Assembly (NCBI RefSeq): GCF_015350805.1
Contig: NZ_JADKSG010000001.1
Coordinates: 930,001-994,000, forward strand
Direction of reading: 5' to 3'
Origin: Herbiconiux sp. VKM Ac-1786
GTDB lineage: Bacteria; Actinomycetota; Actinomycetes; Actinomycetales; Microbacteriaceae
Length of the DNA: 64,000 bases
Shown here: positions 8,849 to 18,211 of the stretch, one piece after another
Layout: each line of letters starts with the position of its first letter
Numbering within the stretch: position 1 is the stretch's first letter
Notes under the pieces: model-generated
The model's input: only the letters and a program-made list of their open reading frames with translations
What the model was told of the DNA's origin: nothing
The model's database searches: none
Made by a program: the position numbers and the translations under genes

Positions 8849-10243
8849 ATGACGCTGCCCGAACTGAGCAACCTGCCCGAGGACTTCATCTGGGGCGTGG
8901 CGACTGCGGCCTACCAGATCGAGGGAGCCGTCGATGCCGACGGTCGTGGCCCGAGCATCTGGGATGTGTTCAGTCACACCCCCGGCCGCACCAAGCACGG
9001 CGACGACGGCGACATCGCTTGCGACCACCGCACTTACTGGCGCAACGACCTCGAGCTCATCGCCTCGCTCGACGTACCGGCCTACCGGCTCTCACTCTCC
9101 TGGCCACGACTGCAGCCGGGCGGCACAGGCCAGCTCAACGCCGTCGCCGTGCGCTGGTACCGCGACCTCCTCGCCACCGCGCGCTCGCTCGGCATCGCCC
9201 CCTACGTGACCCTCTACCACTGGGATCTGCCGCAGGAGCTCGAAGACCAGGGCGGCTGGCCCGAGCGCCGCACCGCCGAACTTTTCGGTGAATACAGCCG
9301 GCTCGTGGCCGACGCCCTCGGCGATCTGGTCGAGGGGTGGATCACCGTGAACGAGGCGTGGTGCGCCTCCTTCCTTGGCTATGGAGCCGGTGTGCATGCC
9401 CCCGGTCGCCATGATCTTCGGGCGGCGGTGGCGGCCGCGCACCACCTGAACCTGGCGCACGGCTACGCGACGGCGGGCATCCGCTCGATCTTCCCGCGGG
9501 CCAGCATCGGCGTGACGAACATCATCGCCGAACTCGTTCCGGCCGACCGCGAGCGCGATGCCGACGCGGTGGCGCGGCTCGATGCCGTGAACCACCAGCT
9601 GTTCCTCGCACCGGTGTACCACGGCGAGTACCCGTCGCTCCTGCGCGACCTGCTCGAGCCCTACGGCTTCGCCGAGCTCGTGCAGCCGGGCGACCTCGAG
9701 GTCATCAGCGCCCCGACCGACTTCGCGGGCGTCAACCACTACCAGCGGGTGATCGTGAGCGACGACCCGACGGTCGAGCTGACGGGTGCCCGTGAGGTGC
9801 CGGCCGGTGTCGCCCGCACCTCCTTCGACTGGTCGATCACTCCGGATGCGCTCACCCGCGTTCTGCAGAACGTCGCCGAGTACACCGACCTGCCGATCTA
9901 CATCACGGAGAACGGTGCGAGCTTCACCGACAACATCCGCCCCGACGGCGCGGTGGAAGACCCGGAGCGTGTCGACTACCTCACCGGCTATCTCGGGGCG
10001 ATCGACGACGCGATCGCCGCCGGCGTCGACGTGCGCGGCTACTTCGCCTGGTCGCTGCTCGACAACTTCGAGTGGGCCGAGGGCTACGAGAAGCGTTTCG
10101 GTCTCGTCTTCGTGGAGTTCGGCTCACAGCGCCGGGTGCCCAAGCGCTCGGCCGCCCACTACACCGCCATCATCCGCTCACATCGTGACGCGATCGAATC
10201 CCGCACAGACTTCGCGCCAGCCCACCAGGGCGCTTCCCTCTGA
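8849..10243 (+). CDS. Glycoside hydrolase family 1 beta-glucosidase
   Basis: A 464-residue cytoplasmic enzyme of normal GH1 length with no signal peptide. The opening FIWGVATAAYQIEGA is the family N-terminal signature. The acid/base glutamate is E169 in TVNEAW, where most members have NEP, and the nucleophile is E354 in YITENGA; the closing WSLLDNFEWAEGY contacts the sugar ring. It hydrolyses beta-linked glucosides or galactosides to monosaccharides. It is the first gene of an operon with an ABC importer and a GH35-type enzyme, so the importer probably brings in the oligosaccharide it splits. Regulation by the divergent TetR protein is likely. Confidence 0.92.
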   Translation: MTLPELSNLPEDFIWGVATAAYQIEGAVDADGRGPSIWDVFSHTPGRTKHGDDGDIACDHRTYWRNDLELIASLDVPAYRLSLSWPRLQPGGTGQLNAVAVRWYRDLLATARSLGIAPYVTLYHWDLPQELEDQGGWPERRTAELFGEYSRLVADALGDLVEGWITVNEAWCASFLGYGAGVHAPGRHDLRAAVAAAHHLNLAHGYATAGIRSIFPRASIGVTNIIAELVPADRERDADAVARLDAVNHQLFLAPVYHGEYPSLLRDLLEPYGFAELVQPGDLEVISAPTDFAGVNHYQRVIVSDDPTVELTGAREVPAGVARTSFDWSITPDALTRVLQNVAEYTDLPIYITENGASFTDNIRPDGAVEDPERVDYLTGYLGAIDDAIAAGVDVRGYFAWSLLDNFEWAEGYEKRFGLVFVEFGSQRRVPKRSAAHYTAIIRSHRDAIESRTDFAPAHQGASL

Positions 10244-10274
10244 TATCCCTAGTAACCGAGAGAAAGATCCTTCG

Positions 10275-11516
10275 ATGAAGAAGAAATACCTGACCGCAGC
10301 AGCCCTCACGGGGGTGCTCGGCGTCGCCCTCGCCGGACTCACCGCCTGCTCCAACGGGTCGTCCGCCGACGGCGGAACAGAGACGATCGTGTTCCAGAAC
10401 CAATTCTCCGACGCGGAGTCGGCCGAGGCCGAGAAGCTGGTGGCCGAATACGAGGCCGACAACCCGGGCGTGGAGATCACCCTCCAGCGCGACAACGACG
10501 CCTCGTACTACGACAAGCTGGTCACTCAGATCACTGCAGGCAAGGGGCCGGACATCGTGCGCCTGGAGCCCCCGAAGGTCTCGCAGTACGCCTCGAGCGG
10601 GTTCCTCGCCCCAATCGACGAGGCCCTCGGCGACGACGCCGACTACTTCGCCAACACCCTGGAAGCGGCCCGACTCGACGGCAAGACCTACGGGCTCCCG
10701 CAGGACGTGTCGACACTCGCCCTCTTCTACCGCACCGACCTGCTGGCCGCCGCGGGCATCCAGACCCCGCCCGCCACGTGGGATGAGCTGAAGACCGACG
10801 CTGTGAAGCTCACCGGCAATGGCAAGTACGGCATCGGCCTCTTCGGCGGCTGGGGTGCGTACGAGTTCTACCCGTGGCTCTGGCAGGCCGGCGCCGAGGT
10901 CGTAAACGACGACGGCACGAAGGCGGTCTTCGACTCCCCCGAAGGCGTCGACGCGCTGACCTTCTGGACCGACCTGCAGGCCACGGCGATGCCCCCGGGC
11001 ATGGCATCGGCCACCGAAGACGACGTGCGCGGCCCGTTTGTGAACGGCGACATCGCGATGTTCACCTCCGGTCCGTACATGGCCTCCACGCTGACCGAGG
11101 CCGGGCTGACCCCCGAGCAGTGGGGTGTGGCGCCGCTGCCGAAGGGCAAGGACGAGGCGTCGGTGCTTGGCGGCATGGATCTCGCGGTGTTGCAGAACTC
11201 GCAGCACAAGGAGGCGGCCATCGACTTCCTCGCCTGGTTCGGCTCCGACGACGTGCAGACCACGTGGGCCAGCGACCTCGGCTACGTGCCCGCGAAGAAG
11301 TCGCTCTACGAAGCCGCTCCCTTCTCGACCGACCCGAACACGGTGACCTTCGGCGAGATCATCGAGAACTCCCGCTCTCGTCCCACCATCACGCGCGCGG
11401 CCGACGTCGACGGCGCTCTGGGTGACGCCGTCGCGGCCGGACTCTCCGGGTCGTCGAGCCCCGCGGATGCGATGAAGGCGGCTGCCGAGAAAGCGAACGC
11501 TGCGATCAATGGCTGA
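10275..11516 (+). CDS. Sugar ABC transporter substrate-binding lipoprotein
   Basis: A 413-residue family-1 solute-binding protein. A lysine-rich start and hydrophobic stretch lead to the lipobox LTAC with C25, so the mature protein is anchored to the outer face of the membrane. The body carries LVAEYEADNPGVEI, LDGKTYGLPQD, ATWDEL and LNxP-like hinge segments typical of oligosaccharide binders. The start at 10275 follows GAGAGAAAG. It overlaps the next permease gene by eight bases. Its job is to bind the glycoside outside the cell and dock on the two permeases downstream. No ATPase gene is present; a shared MsiK-like ATPase elsewhere in the genome would be needed, as is usual in actinobacteria. 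Confidence 0.9.
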   Translation: MKKKYLTAAALTGVLGVALAGLTACSNGSSADGGTETIVFQNQFSDAESAEAEKLVAEYEADNPGVEITLQRDNDASYYDKLVTQITAGKGPDIVRLEPPKVSQYASSGFLAPIDEALGDDADYFANTLEAARLDGKTYGLPQDVSTLALFYRTDLLAAAGIQTPPATWDELKTDAVKLTGNGKYGIGLFGGWGAYEFYPWLWQAGAEVVNDDGTKAVFDSPEGVDALTFWTDLQATAMPPGMASATEDDVRGPFVNGDIAMFTSGPYMASTLTEAGLTPEQWGVAPLPKGKDEASVLGGMDLAVLQNSQHKEAAIDFLAWFGSDDVQTTWASDLGYVPAKKSLYEAAPFSTDPNTVTFGEIIENSRSRPTITRAADVDGALGDAVAAGLSGSSSPADAMKAAAEKANAAING

Positions 11517-12447
11517 CAGCCTCACCGGCACCCTCCCCGCCGTCGCGACCTCGCGGCGGCGGCGGAGGGGCCGGGACCGTTTCGTGCCGGTGGCGATGCT
11601 CGCCCCGATCACCGTGGTGTCGGCGGTCGTCATCGGCTTTCCGATCCTGTTCGTAATCGCGGAGAGCTTCTTCGACGTGAACCCGAGCCGCCACGCCGGG
11701 TGGGAGTTCGCGGGCCTGGAGAACTACTTCGCCATCGCCCAGGACGCCGAGATCGGCCCGGTGTTGCTCAACAGTGCCGTCTGGACCTTCGGATCGGTGG
11801 CGCTGCAGTTCGTGCTTGCCTTCGCCGCCGCGCTCGTGGTGCGCGAAGCGCTGCAGGGTCGCGCTTGGGCTTGGCTCCGCGCCGCCTACATCATTCCCTG
11901 GGCCACCCCCATCATCGTCGGTGCGATGGCCTGGCGCTGGTTGTACCAGCCGCAGTTCGGCCTCGTCAATTCCGTGCTCCAGCAGATCGGGCTCGGCGAC
12001 TTCGCTCATGCCTGGCTGAGCGACCCGGCCACCGCCCTCGGCGCCGTGATGGTGACGAACGTCTGGCGCGGCTTCCCCTTCATCATGGTGATGCTGCTCT
12101 CGGGCATGGCCGCCATTCCCGAGGAGGTCTACGAGGCCGCCAAGGTCGACGGTGCCGGCGCGATGCAGCGGGTCTTCTGGATCACCCTGCCGATGCTCCG
12201 CCCCGTCATCCTGCTCAGCACCCTCATGTCGCTCATCTGGACGTTCAACAACTTCGGCCTCATCTACGTGATGACCGGCGGCGGACCCGACGGCGCCAGC
12301 GACATCCTCACCACCTTCGTCTACAAGAACGCATTCGAACGCTTCGACTTCGGCTACGCCTCCGCGCTGTCAGTGTTCCTGTTCGTGATCGTCTCGGCCG
12401 GCTCGCTACTCTACGTGCGGGCTCTCGGAAAGGATGCCCTGAAGTGA
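11509..12447 (+). CDS. Sugar ABC transporter permease (MalF-like)
   Basis: A 312-residue inner-membrane protein with six predicted hydrophobic segments after a basic N-terminus (RRRRRGRDR). The coupling helix is the EAA loop [13 protein letters not shown] followed by FWITLPML, which docks on the ATPase. It overlaps the end of the binding-protein gene by eight bases, and its stop overlaps the GTG start of the next permease in a GTGA, showing translational coupling. It forms a heterodimer channel with the downstream permease for import of the glycoside. Confidence 0.92.
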   Translation: MADSLTGTLPAVATSRRRRRGRDRFVPVAMLAPITVVSAVVIGFPILFVIAESFFDVNPSRHAGWEFAGLENYFAIAQDAEIGPVLLNSAVWTFGSVALQFVLAFAAALVVREALQGRAWAWLRAAYIIPWATPIIVGAMAWRWLYQPQFGLVNSVLQQIGLGDFAHAWLSDPATALGAVMVTNVWRGFPFIMVMLLSGMAAIPEEVYEAAKVDGAGAMQRVFWITLPMLRPVILLSTLMSLIWTFNNFGLIYVMTGGGPDGASDILTTFVYKNAFERFDFGYASALSVFLFVIVSAGSLLYVRALGKDALK

Positions 12448-13355
12448 CCACCGCTCTCGAAGTCGTCGTCGCCGTCGACGAGGTCGCGGCCGTGCCGCCG
12501 GCCCTCCGCGCCCGCCGACGCCGCCGCCCCCGCCCCTCCGGCGGACTCATCGCGGTGCGCATCCTCGCCGTCGTGATCGGGTTGTTCGCCGTGCTCCCGG
12601 TGCTCTGGACCGTGCTGGCCTCGTTCAAGGGGTCGCAGGAGGTTTTCCAGTCGCCGCCCACCATCCTCCCCGCGAATCCGACGCTCGAGAGCTACGCCTA
12701 CGTGCTCTCGCGCGGCGCCTTCGGCAACTGGGTGGTGAACTCCGTCATCGTCGCCGTGGCGACGGTCGCGATCGGGCTCCTCATCGGCACCCTCGGCGGC
12801 TACGCTCTCTCGCGCTTCGCCATCCGCGGCAAGCGGTACGTGCTGGTGGGCCTCATCATGACCCAGATGTTCCCGGCCGTGCTCCTGATCATCCCGCTGT
12901 TCTGGCTCATCTCGACCATCGGACTCTACGACTCGCTACCCGCGCTCGTCATCGCCGGGGTCGCGACCTCGGCGCCGCTCGGGGTGTGGCTCATGAAGAC
13001 CGCCTTCGACGAGGTCCCGCGAGAGCTCGACGAGGCGGCCCGGGTCGACGGAGCTGGCTGGTTCGGCGCCCTGTTCCGGGTCGTGCTGCCGGCTGCCCGC
13101 CCGGGCGTGGTGGCGACGGGCATCTTCCTGTTCATCGGCGCATGGGAGGAGTTCCTCTTCGCTCTCACTTTCACGAGCTCCGATGACAAGCGCACTCTCC
13201 CGGTCGGTCTCTCTCAGCTGAGCTCGGCGTTCGAGGTGAACTGGAACGACGTGTCGGCCATGAGTGTGCTGGTCCTGCTGCCGTCGCTGGTGCTATTCAT
13301 CTTCATACAGCGCTGGCTGATTGGCGGCGCCATCGCCGGCGGGGTGAAGGGATGA
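12444..13355 (+). CDS. Sugar ABC transporter permease (MalG-like)
   Basis: A 303-residue membrane protein starting at GTG 12444 inside a GTGA overlap. A basic N-terminal tail ([13 protein letters not shown]) precedes six membrane segments. The EAA loop is [23 protein letters not shown]. It pairs with the upstream MalF-like permease. Its last four bases overlap the GH35-type gene, so the operon is continuous. In-frame coding continues upstream of 12444 only as shadow of the previous gene. Confidence 0.92.
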   Translation: MTTALEVVVAVDEVAAVPPALRARRRRRPRPSGGLIAVRILAVVIGLFAVLPVLWTVLASFKGSQEVFQSPPTILPANPTLESYAYVLSRGAFGNWVVNSVIVAVATVAIGLLIGTLGGYALSRFAIRGKRYVLVGLIMTQMFPAVLLIIPLFWLISTIGLYDSLPALVIAGVATSAPLGVWLMKTAFDEVPRELDEAARVDGAGWFGALFRVVLPAARPGVVATGIFLFIGAWEEFLFALTFTSSDDKRTLPVGLSQLSSAFEVNWNDVSAMSVLVLLPSLVLFIFIQRWLIGGAIAGGVKG

Positions 13356-14986
13356 GCACCGACCGGCACCTGCCGGCGATCACCGGCGAGGTGCAGTTCT
13401 GGAGGATGGAGCCGCGGCACTGGGAGCCGGCCCTCCGCGCGGTGCGGGAACTCGGAATTCGCTCGGTCGCCACCTACCTCTCGTGGCGCCGGCACGAGCC
13501 CGTGCGCGGCGAACGCGACCTCGACGGCCGCACCGACCCCTCGCTCGACGTTCGCGCCTTCCTGCGGCTGTGTCGCGAGAACGACCTCACCGTCATCCTG
13601 AAACCCGGGCCGTGGATCTGCGCCGAGGAGCCGAACGGCGGCTTCCCGGACTGGATCGTGGCCGAGACCGACCTGCTCGCCCGCGACCACGCCGGGGAGG
13701 TGGTGATCGGCTACAACCCGCCGTTCCTGCACCCCATGCCGAGCTATGCCAGCTCGCGCTTCCGCGCCGAGACCGAGCGCTGGCTGCGCTGGGTCTGGGG
13801 CGAGCTCGCCGAATTCACGGGGCCCGAGGGTCCGGTGGTCGCCACGCAGTATGACAACGAGCCCAGCCTCGGGTTCCGCGACACCATGTATGGCTTCGAC
13901 CACCACCCCGAGGCTCTCGCCTCGTGGGAGCGCCGACGGCCCGGCGCGCCGGCCCCGCAGCCGCGCGTCGACGGGCCGCTCGAGCCGACCGAGGCCGAAC
14001 TCGACTGGATCGCCTGGCAGCACGAGTACATCTCCGACTACCTGGCCTGGATCGCCGCGGTGACGGCAGATGCCGCGCCGGGGCTCCTCGGCACGGTGAA
14101 CCTCAACACCCACCCCGTGCGCGGTGAGCCGCAGAGCGGCCCGGTCATCGCGGCCGCCCTGCCGGGCGCCGTGGTCGGCGAGGACCACTACTTCGTGCCG
14201 CCGCTCGACGAGAACGACCTGGCGGGGCTCGCCCTCGCCGCGGCGCAGGCCGCCACTAGCGACACCGCTCGCATCTGGGCTCCGGAGATGCAGTCCGGCA
14301 TCTGGCGCTCGCCCGGCGAGCTGGTCGAGTACCCCGACCCGACCGACGACGAGCTGGCGGCGTGGTGGGGCGCGGCGATCGCCCTGGGGTACCAGGGCTT
14401 CAATCTCTACATGCTCGTCGATCGCGAGAACTGGGAGTTCGCGCCGATCGGGCCCGACGGCAGCCATCGCCCGCTCGCGGAGGCGGTCGCGCGGCTCGTC
14501 GCGACGCTGGAGTCGGTGCCCGGGCTTGACGGCTACCGGCCGCTGGTCGACGAGACCCTGCCCTGGTCGGATGCCTTGCGCAGCCGCGCCTACCGCATCC
14601 GCGGACGGCAGGCCGACCCGACGACGCCGTGGGATCTCCCCGAGGCCCGGGCGGCTTACGACGCCGTCGAGGCCGCGGCGTTCCAGGCCGTGCTGGCCGG
14701 CCGGCAGTTCGCGCTCGACCCGGGGGCGGATGCGCCGTCGGTCGCCCGCACACCGCCGGTCGCCTCGCCCGCGGGGGTTCTCGCCCGCATCCACGAGAAT
14801 GCGGAGGGCGAACGCCTTCTGCACGTGGTGCGCTGGTCGCGAACCGCTTCCGCAGAGGTCGCACTCGTTCTTCGCGAGCACCAGGGCTCGCTCGTGCACA
14901 CGCTCGATGGAACCGTCACCCCAATCGACGACGACGGCCGAGTGACGCTGTCACCCGGTGCGGGGCTCCAGCTGTATCGAGTGTGA
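13352..14986 (+). CDS. GH35/GH42-type beta-galactosidase-like glycoside hydrolase
   Basis: A 544-residue TIM-barrel glycosidase. VEL-like [30 protein letters not shown] (residues 83-101) and [11 protein letters not shown] match the GH35 pattern, giving E170 as acid/base; the likely nucleophile is E312 in WAPEMQSG. It is shorter than secreted GH35 enzymes and has no signal peptide, so it acts in the cytoplasm on an imported oligosaccharide. The C-terminal part looks like a small beta domain. It overlaps the preceding permease by four bases and ends the operon. Together with the GH1 enzyme it suggests a substrate with both galactosyl-like and glucosyl-like ends (inference). Confidence 0.8.
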   Translation: MSTDRHLPAITGEVQFWRMEPRHWEPALRAVRELGIRSVATYLSWRRHEPVRGERDLDGRTDPSLDVRAFLRLCRENDLTVILKPGPWICAEEPNGGFPDWIVAETDLLARDHAGEVVIGYNPPFLHPMPSYASSRFRAETERWLRWVWGELAEFTGPEGPVVATQYDNEPSLGFRDTMYGFDHHPEALASWERRRPGAPAPQPRVDGPLEPTEAELDWIAWQHEYISDYLAWIAAVTADAAPGLLGTVNLNTHPVRGEPQSGPVIAAALPGAVVGEDHYFVPPLDENDLAGLALAAAQAATSDTARIWAPEMQSGIWRSPGELVEYPDPTDDELAAWWGAAIALGYQGFNLYMLVDRENWEFAPIGPDGSHRPLAEAVARLVATLESVPGLDGYRPLVDETLPWSDALRSRAYRIRGRQADPTTPWDLPEARAAYDAVEAAAFQAVLAGRQFALDPGADAPSVARTPPVASPAGVLARIHENAEGERLLHVVRWSRTASAEVALVLREHQGSLVHTLDGTVTPIDDDGRVTLSPGAGLQLYRV

Positions 14987-15005
14987 CCTCCGCGGGGATC
15001 GCGGC

Positions 15006-15530
15006 TCAGTAGTCGAGGATCGTCATGAGCTTCTGGCCGAGCGGGCTCGTCCAGTCGATCGCGAGCTCGGAGATGATCTGGTCGACGGTGGTGATCACGG
15101 CGCCGGCATTCTCCATGCGTCGGAGCGACAGGTCGTCGCCGAACTTGGTGTGCGAGGCCGAGGCATCCGCCGACACCTGCACCTCGTAGCCCTCGTCGAG
15201 CAGCTGCAGCACGGGGAACGTGACGCAGATCTCGGTGGTGACACCGGCGACGAAGAGCTTGCGGCGGCCGAGCGCCTTGACGGTGTCGCTGAACCCCTCG
15301 TGGTGCATCGCGTTCACGATGCCGGGGCGCTTGACGCGGGCGGCGTAGGCCTCGGGCAGGATCTCGGCGAGCTCCGGGATGAGCAGGCCCTGGGCGTACT
15401 CCTCCATGCTCGAGGTCAGCACCACGGGGATCTCGGCCGCTGCCGCGATCTTCGCGAGCTTGATCGTGTTCTCCCGCACCAGGTTGATGTCGTGCGAGTG
15501 GGTCCAGGCCATGGTGCCCACGGGGTGTCA
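15006..15530 (-). pseudogene. Isochorismatase-like cysteine hydrolase, N-terminus deleted
   Basis: From VGTMAWTHSH onward this is a good YcaC-type isochorismatase-family protein: LTSSMEEYAQGLL, cis-peptide region GVTTEICVTFPVLQLL with the cysteine nucleophile, and a complete C-terminus ending LGQKLMTILDY. The family normally starts about 20 residues earlier with a strand ending in the catalytic aspartate (LIDHQ-like). That piece is missing; instead MTP precedes VGTMAW, and the next bases belong to a truncated TetR gene on the other strand. An ATG at 15530 keeps it open, but with no catalytic Asp and no room for a promoter it is probably dead. Confidence 0.75.
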
Positions 15531-16052
15531 TTGCGCGCCCTCCAGGTCGAGCTCGGCGTGAGCCACAACGTGCTGCACCAGCGCTTCCGCTCGAAAGCCG
15601 GTCTCTGGCGCGCGGCGGTCGACCACGGCTTCGGGGGGCTCCTGAGCGGCATCGACTGGGAGCCCGACCTCGACTGCGCACCACTCGACCGGCTCCTCGG
15701 CCTCATTCGCACCTTCGTGCTGGCCAACGAGAGCCGCCCGGATCTCCTCCGCCTGGTGCAGACCGAGGGCGCGCGGGCCTCCGACCGCCTCGACTACCTC
15801 TACGAGAACTACGTCGTCGTCCTTGAGCAGATCATCCGCCCCACTGTCGACGCACTGACGGCCGACGGGCTGCTCCGCCCGGCGGACTGGCCGAGCCTGT
15901 ACTTCCTCATCACCTCGGGTGGCACAGCCCTGTTCGGGAGTCCGGCCCTGGCGCACCTGATCGAACCGGATGCCGCGGCCGACCCGGATGCCTCCGCCCG
16001 GCACGCCGACTTCGTGGCCGACGTCATCGTCGCCGGCCTGCGCTCGCGCTGA
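15525..16052 (+). pseudogene. TetR-family regulator, N-terminus deleted
   Basis: The frame opens inside the DNA-binding domain: LRALQVELGVSHNVLHQRFRSKAGLW is helices 2-3 of a TetR regulator, and helix 1 with the basic N-terminus is absent. The C-terminal ligand domain appears complete (DRLLGLIRTFVLANESRPDLL to VADVIVAGLRSR). A GTG at 15525 could start it, overlapping by six bases the start of the equally truncated isochorismatase on the opposite strand. The simplest reading is one deletion that took the shared promoter region and both 5' ends of a divergent regulator-enzyme pair. Ends are 12 bases from the convergent MFS gene. Confidence 0.75.
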
Positions 16053-16064
16053 GCTCCGCGGCGG

Positions 16065-17312
16065 TCACCCGTCGCGACCGGTGCGCAGCGCCAGCCGCGA
16101 CTGCGCCACCAGTCCGACCAACGCCGCGACGATCAGCACCAGCACGTACACCCGGGTGACGGGCACGAGGCCGAGGGTGCGTACGAGCAGGCCCGCGATG
16201 ATGATCGGCACACTGAAGGAGAGGTAGCAGACCACGAAGATACTGGCGAAGAGCTCAGCGCGCTGGTGCGACGCGGTGAGCGGCACAATCAGGCGCACGG
16301 CCCCGGAGAAATCGATGCCGAAGCCGACGCCGGCCACCACGGTGCCGACGAAGAACAGGGGCAGCGAAGTCGACCCGATCGCCACGACCACCGCTGTCGC
16401 ACCCACGATCACGAGCGCGTTGCCGAGCAGCACGACGGTACGCGGCGCCACCCACCCGAGTGCGATGCCGGAGAGCGCGCCCACGAGGCAGAGCGCCAGG
16501 ATGGCAAGGCCATCCACCACCCCGCTCTCGACCAAAAAGACCTGAACCAGCACGAGCGGGACGAGCCCCAGGTACAGGCCGCCGAGCATCCAGGAGGAGA
16601 TGTGCACCGGGATGGCGGCCACGAACTCGGCGCGCGCTCGCGGCGGCACCGAGATGCGCGGGATCAGCGAGTGCACCGCCCCCGGACGGTGCGACACCGG
16701 TTCAGGCGAGATCGCGACGACCACAAGCCCAAGCACGAAAAGCACGATCAGCGACCCGAAGATAATGAGGTTGGGGCTGTCGGCGTACTGAACCGCGATG
16801 CCTCCGCCGAGCGCACCCAAACCCAGGCCGCCGGTCGGCGTGGCGCTGCCGATGAGCGCACCCAGCTTCTTGCGGTTCGCCGGCGCGTATTCAACGATGG
16901 CGGCCGTGAACGCGCCAGCAGCGGCGCCGGTGGCGATGCCCTGCACGACCCGCGCAGCGATGATCCAGCCGATGTCCGGCGCCACGAGGAACAGCGCCAT
17001 GGAGAGAATCTCCCCCGCCAGCGCGCCGATCAGCACCGGGCGGCGCCCGATGTGATCCGACAGCGAACCGGCGACCAACAGGGCAACCAGCAAGGCGACG
17101 GCGTAGATCGCGAAGGCGAAGGTGAGCATCCAGACCGGGAACCCCCAGGTCTGCTGCTCGAGCTGGAACAACGGTGAGGGTGCACCGGCGGCGACGAACA
17201 TGCCGAGGAACGACACGGTCACGCCGACGAACGTCAGCATCAGGGGCGACCGGAAACCCCGGTCGCCCTCTTCTTCGACGCGCTCTCGCCGCGCCGCGCC
17301 GTCGCCGGTCAC
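16065..17312 (-). CDS. MFS transporter
   Basis: A 415-residue protein with twelve predicted membrane segments. The loop between segments 2 and 3 is SDHIGRRP, a major-facilitator motif A, and ARVVQGIATGAAAGAF resembles the drug/proton antiporter segment. It starts with a basic and acidic cytoplasmic tail. GTG 17312 overlaps the stop of the alpha/beta hydrolase in a GTGA, so the two are co-translated. It probably exports a small organic compound; the substrate is unknown. It is convergent with the broken TetR gene, with 12 bases between ends. Confidence 0.88.
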   Translation of the reverse strand: MTGDGAARRERVEEEGDRGFRSPLMLTFVGVTVSFLGMFVAAGAPSPLFQLEQQTWGFPVWMLTFAFAIYAVALLVALLVAGSLSDHIGRRPVLIGALAGEILSMALFLVAPDIGWIIAARVVQGIATGAAAGAFTAAIVEYAPANRKKLGALIGSATPTGGLGLGALGGGIAVQYADSPNLIIFGSLIVLFVLGLVVVAISPEPVSHRPGAVHSLIPRISVPPRARAEFVAAIPVHISSWMLGGLYLGLVPLVLVQVFLVESGVVDGLAILALCLVGALSGIALGWVAPRTVVLLGNALVIVGATAVVVAIGSTSLPLFFVGTVVAGVGFGIDFSGAVRLIVPLTASHQRAELFASIFVVCYLSFSVPIIIAGLLVRTLGLVPVTRVYVLVLIVAALVGLVAQSRLALRTGRDG

Positions 17313-18130
17313 TCGGCGATGAATTTCAGCAGATCGTCGACCAGCTGCTTCTGGTACCAGCCCCAGATGCCGTGCGAGGCGCCCTCATACTCTTTGAGAC
17401 GGCCGTGCTTCACGAGATGGATCGACTTGCGTGCCGCATCGGCGATGGGCACGATCTGGTCGTCGGTGCCGTGCGCAATGAAGATCGGCACGTCGAGGGC
17501 TTGCAGATCCTCCGTCAGGTCGGTCTCCGAGAACGCTGCGACGCAGTCGTAGGCTGCCGCCAACCCCGCCATCTCGCTCTGCCGCCAGAAGTTCAAGACG
17601 AGACCGCGCGACTCGGCCACGCCCGGCCGGTTGAAGCCGAAGAACGGCTGCGCGAGCTCGAACCAGTACTCCGAGCTGTCGGCCAGCACATGTGCCCGGA
17701 TGTCGTCGAACACGGCGATGGGAAGGCCGTCGGGGTTCGAGTCGGACTGCACCATGACGGGCGGGATGGCACCGGCGGTGAAGACCTTGCGCACGCGACC
17801 GTTCGCGTAGCGGGCCGCGAACCGCACGGCCTCGCCGCCGCCCGTGGAGTGGCCCACCGTCACGATGTCGTGCAGGTCAAGCGACCCCGCGAGCTCACCC
17901 AGGTCGCGGGCATAGGTGTCGATGTCGTTGCCGGTGTAGGTCTTGGTAGAGCGGCCGTGGCCGCGGCGGTCGTGCGCGATGGCGCGGAAGCCCGCGTCGG
18001 CGACCAGTTTCAGCTCGAGTTTCCAGGCATCCGAGCTGAGCGGCCAGCCGTGGCTGAACAGCACCGGGCGACCGGAGCCCTGATCGGTGTAGTAGATCTC
18101 GGTTCCGTCGGAGGTTGTGAAGTAAGGCAT
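17309..18130 (-). CDS. Alpha/beta hydrolase, non-heme haloperoxidase/esterase type
   Basis: A 273-residue enzyme of the exact length of cofactor-free chloroperoxidases. SHGWPLSSDAW is the oxyanion region, HDRRGHGRS a family signature, the nucleophile S95 sits in GHSTGGGE, acid D224 in HGTDDQIVP and base H253 in GASHG. Members hydrolyse esters and, with peracids formed in the active site, can halogenate. No signal peptide. It is upstream of, and overlaps by four bases, the MFS gene, suggesting joint processing and export of a compound. A candidate TAGCGT -10 box lies upstream on the minus strand near 18190. Confidence 0.88.
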   Translation of the reverse strand: MPYFTTSDGTEIYYTDQGSGRPVLFSHGWPLSSDAWKLELKLVADAGFRAIAHDRRGHGRSTKTYTGNDIDTYARDLGELAGSLDLHDIVTVGHSTGGGEAVRFAARYANGRVRKVFTAGAIPPVMVQSDSNPDGLPIAVFDDIRAHVLADSSEYWFELAQPFFGFNRPGVAESRGLVLNFWRQSEMAGLAAAYDCVAAFSETDLTEDLQALDVPIFIAHGTDDQIVPIADAARKSIHLVKHGRLKEYEGASHGIWGWYQKQLVDDLLKFIAE

Positions 18131-18211
18131 GTGGCCACCCTCCCGCCACCGGGCCCAGTGCGAAAAGCCGGGGGACGCGACACCGAACCGCCACGCTACC
18201 GTGACACTAGA

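Noticed and set aside
10170-11633. 487-codon open frame on the minus strand opposite the sugar-binding lipoprotein
   Set aside because: Shadow of a gene with signal peptide, lipobox and known family; it has no ribosome site or domain.
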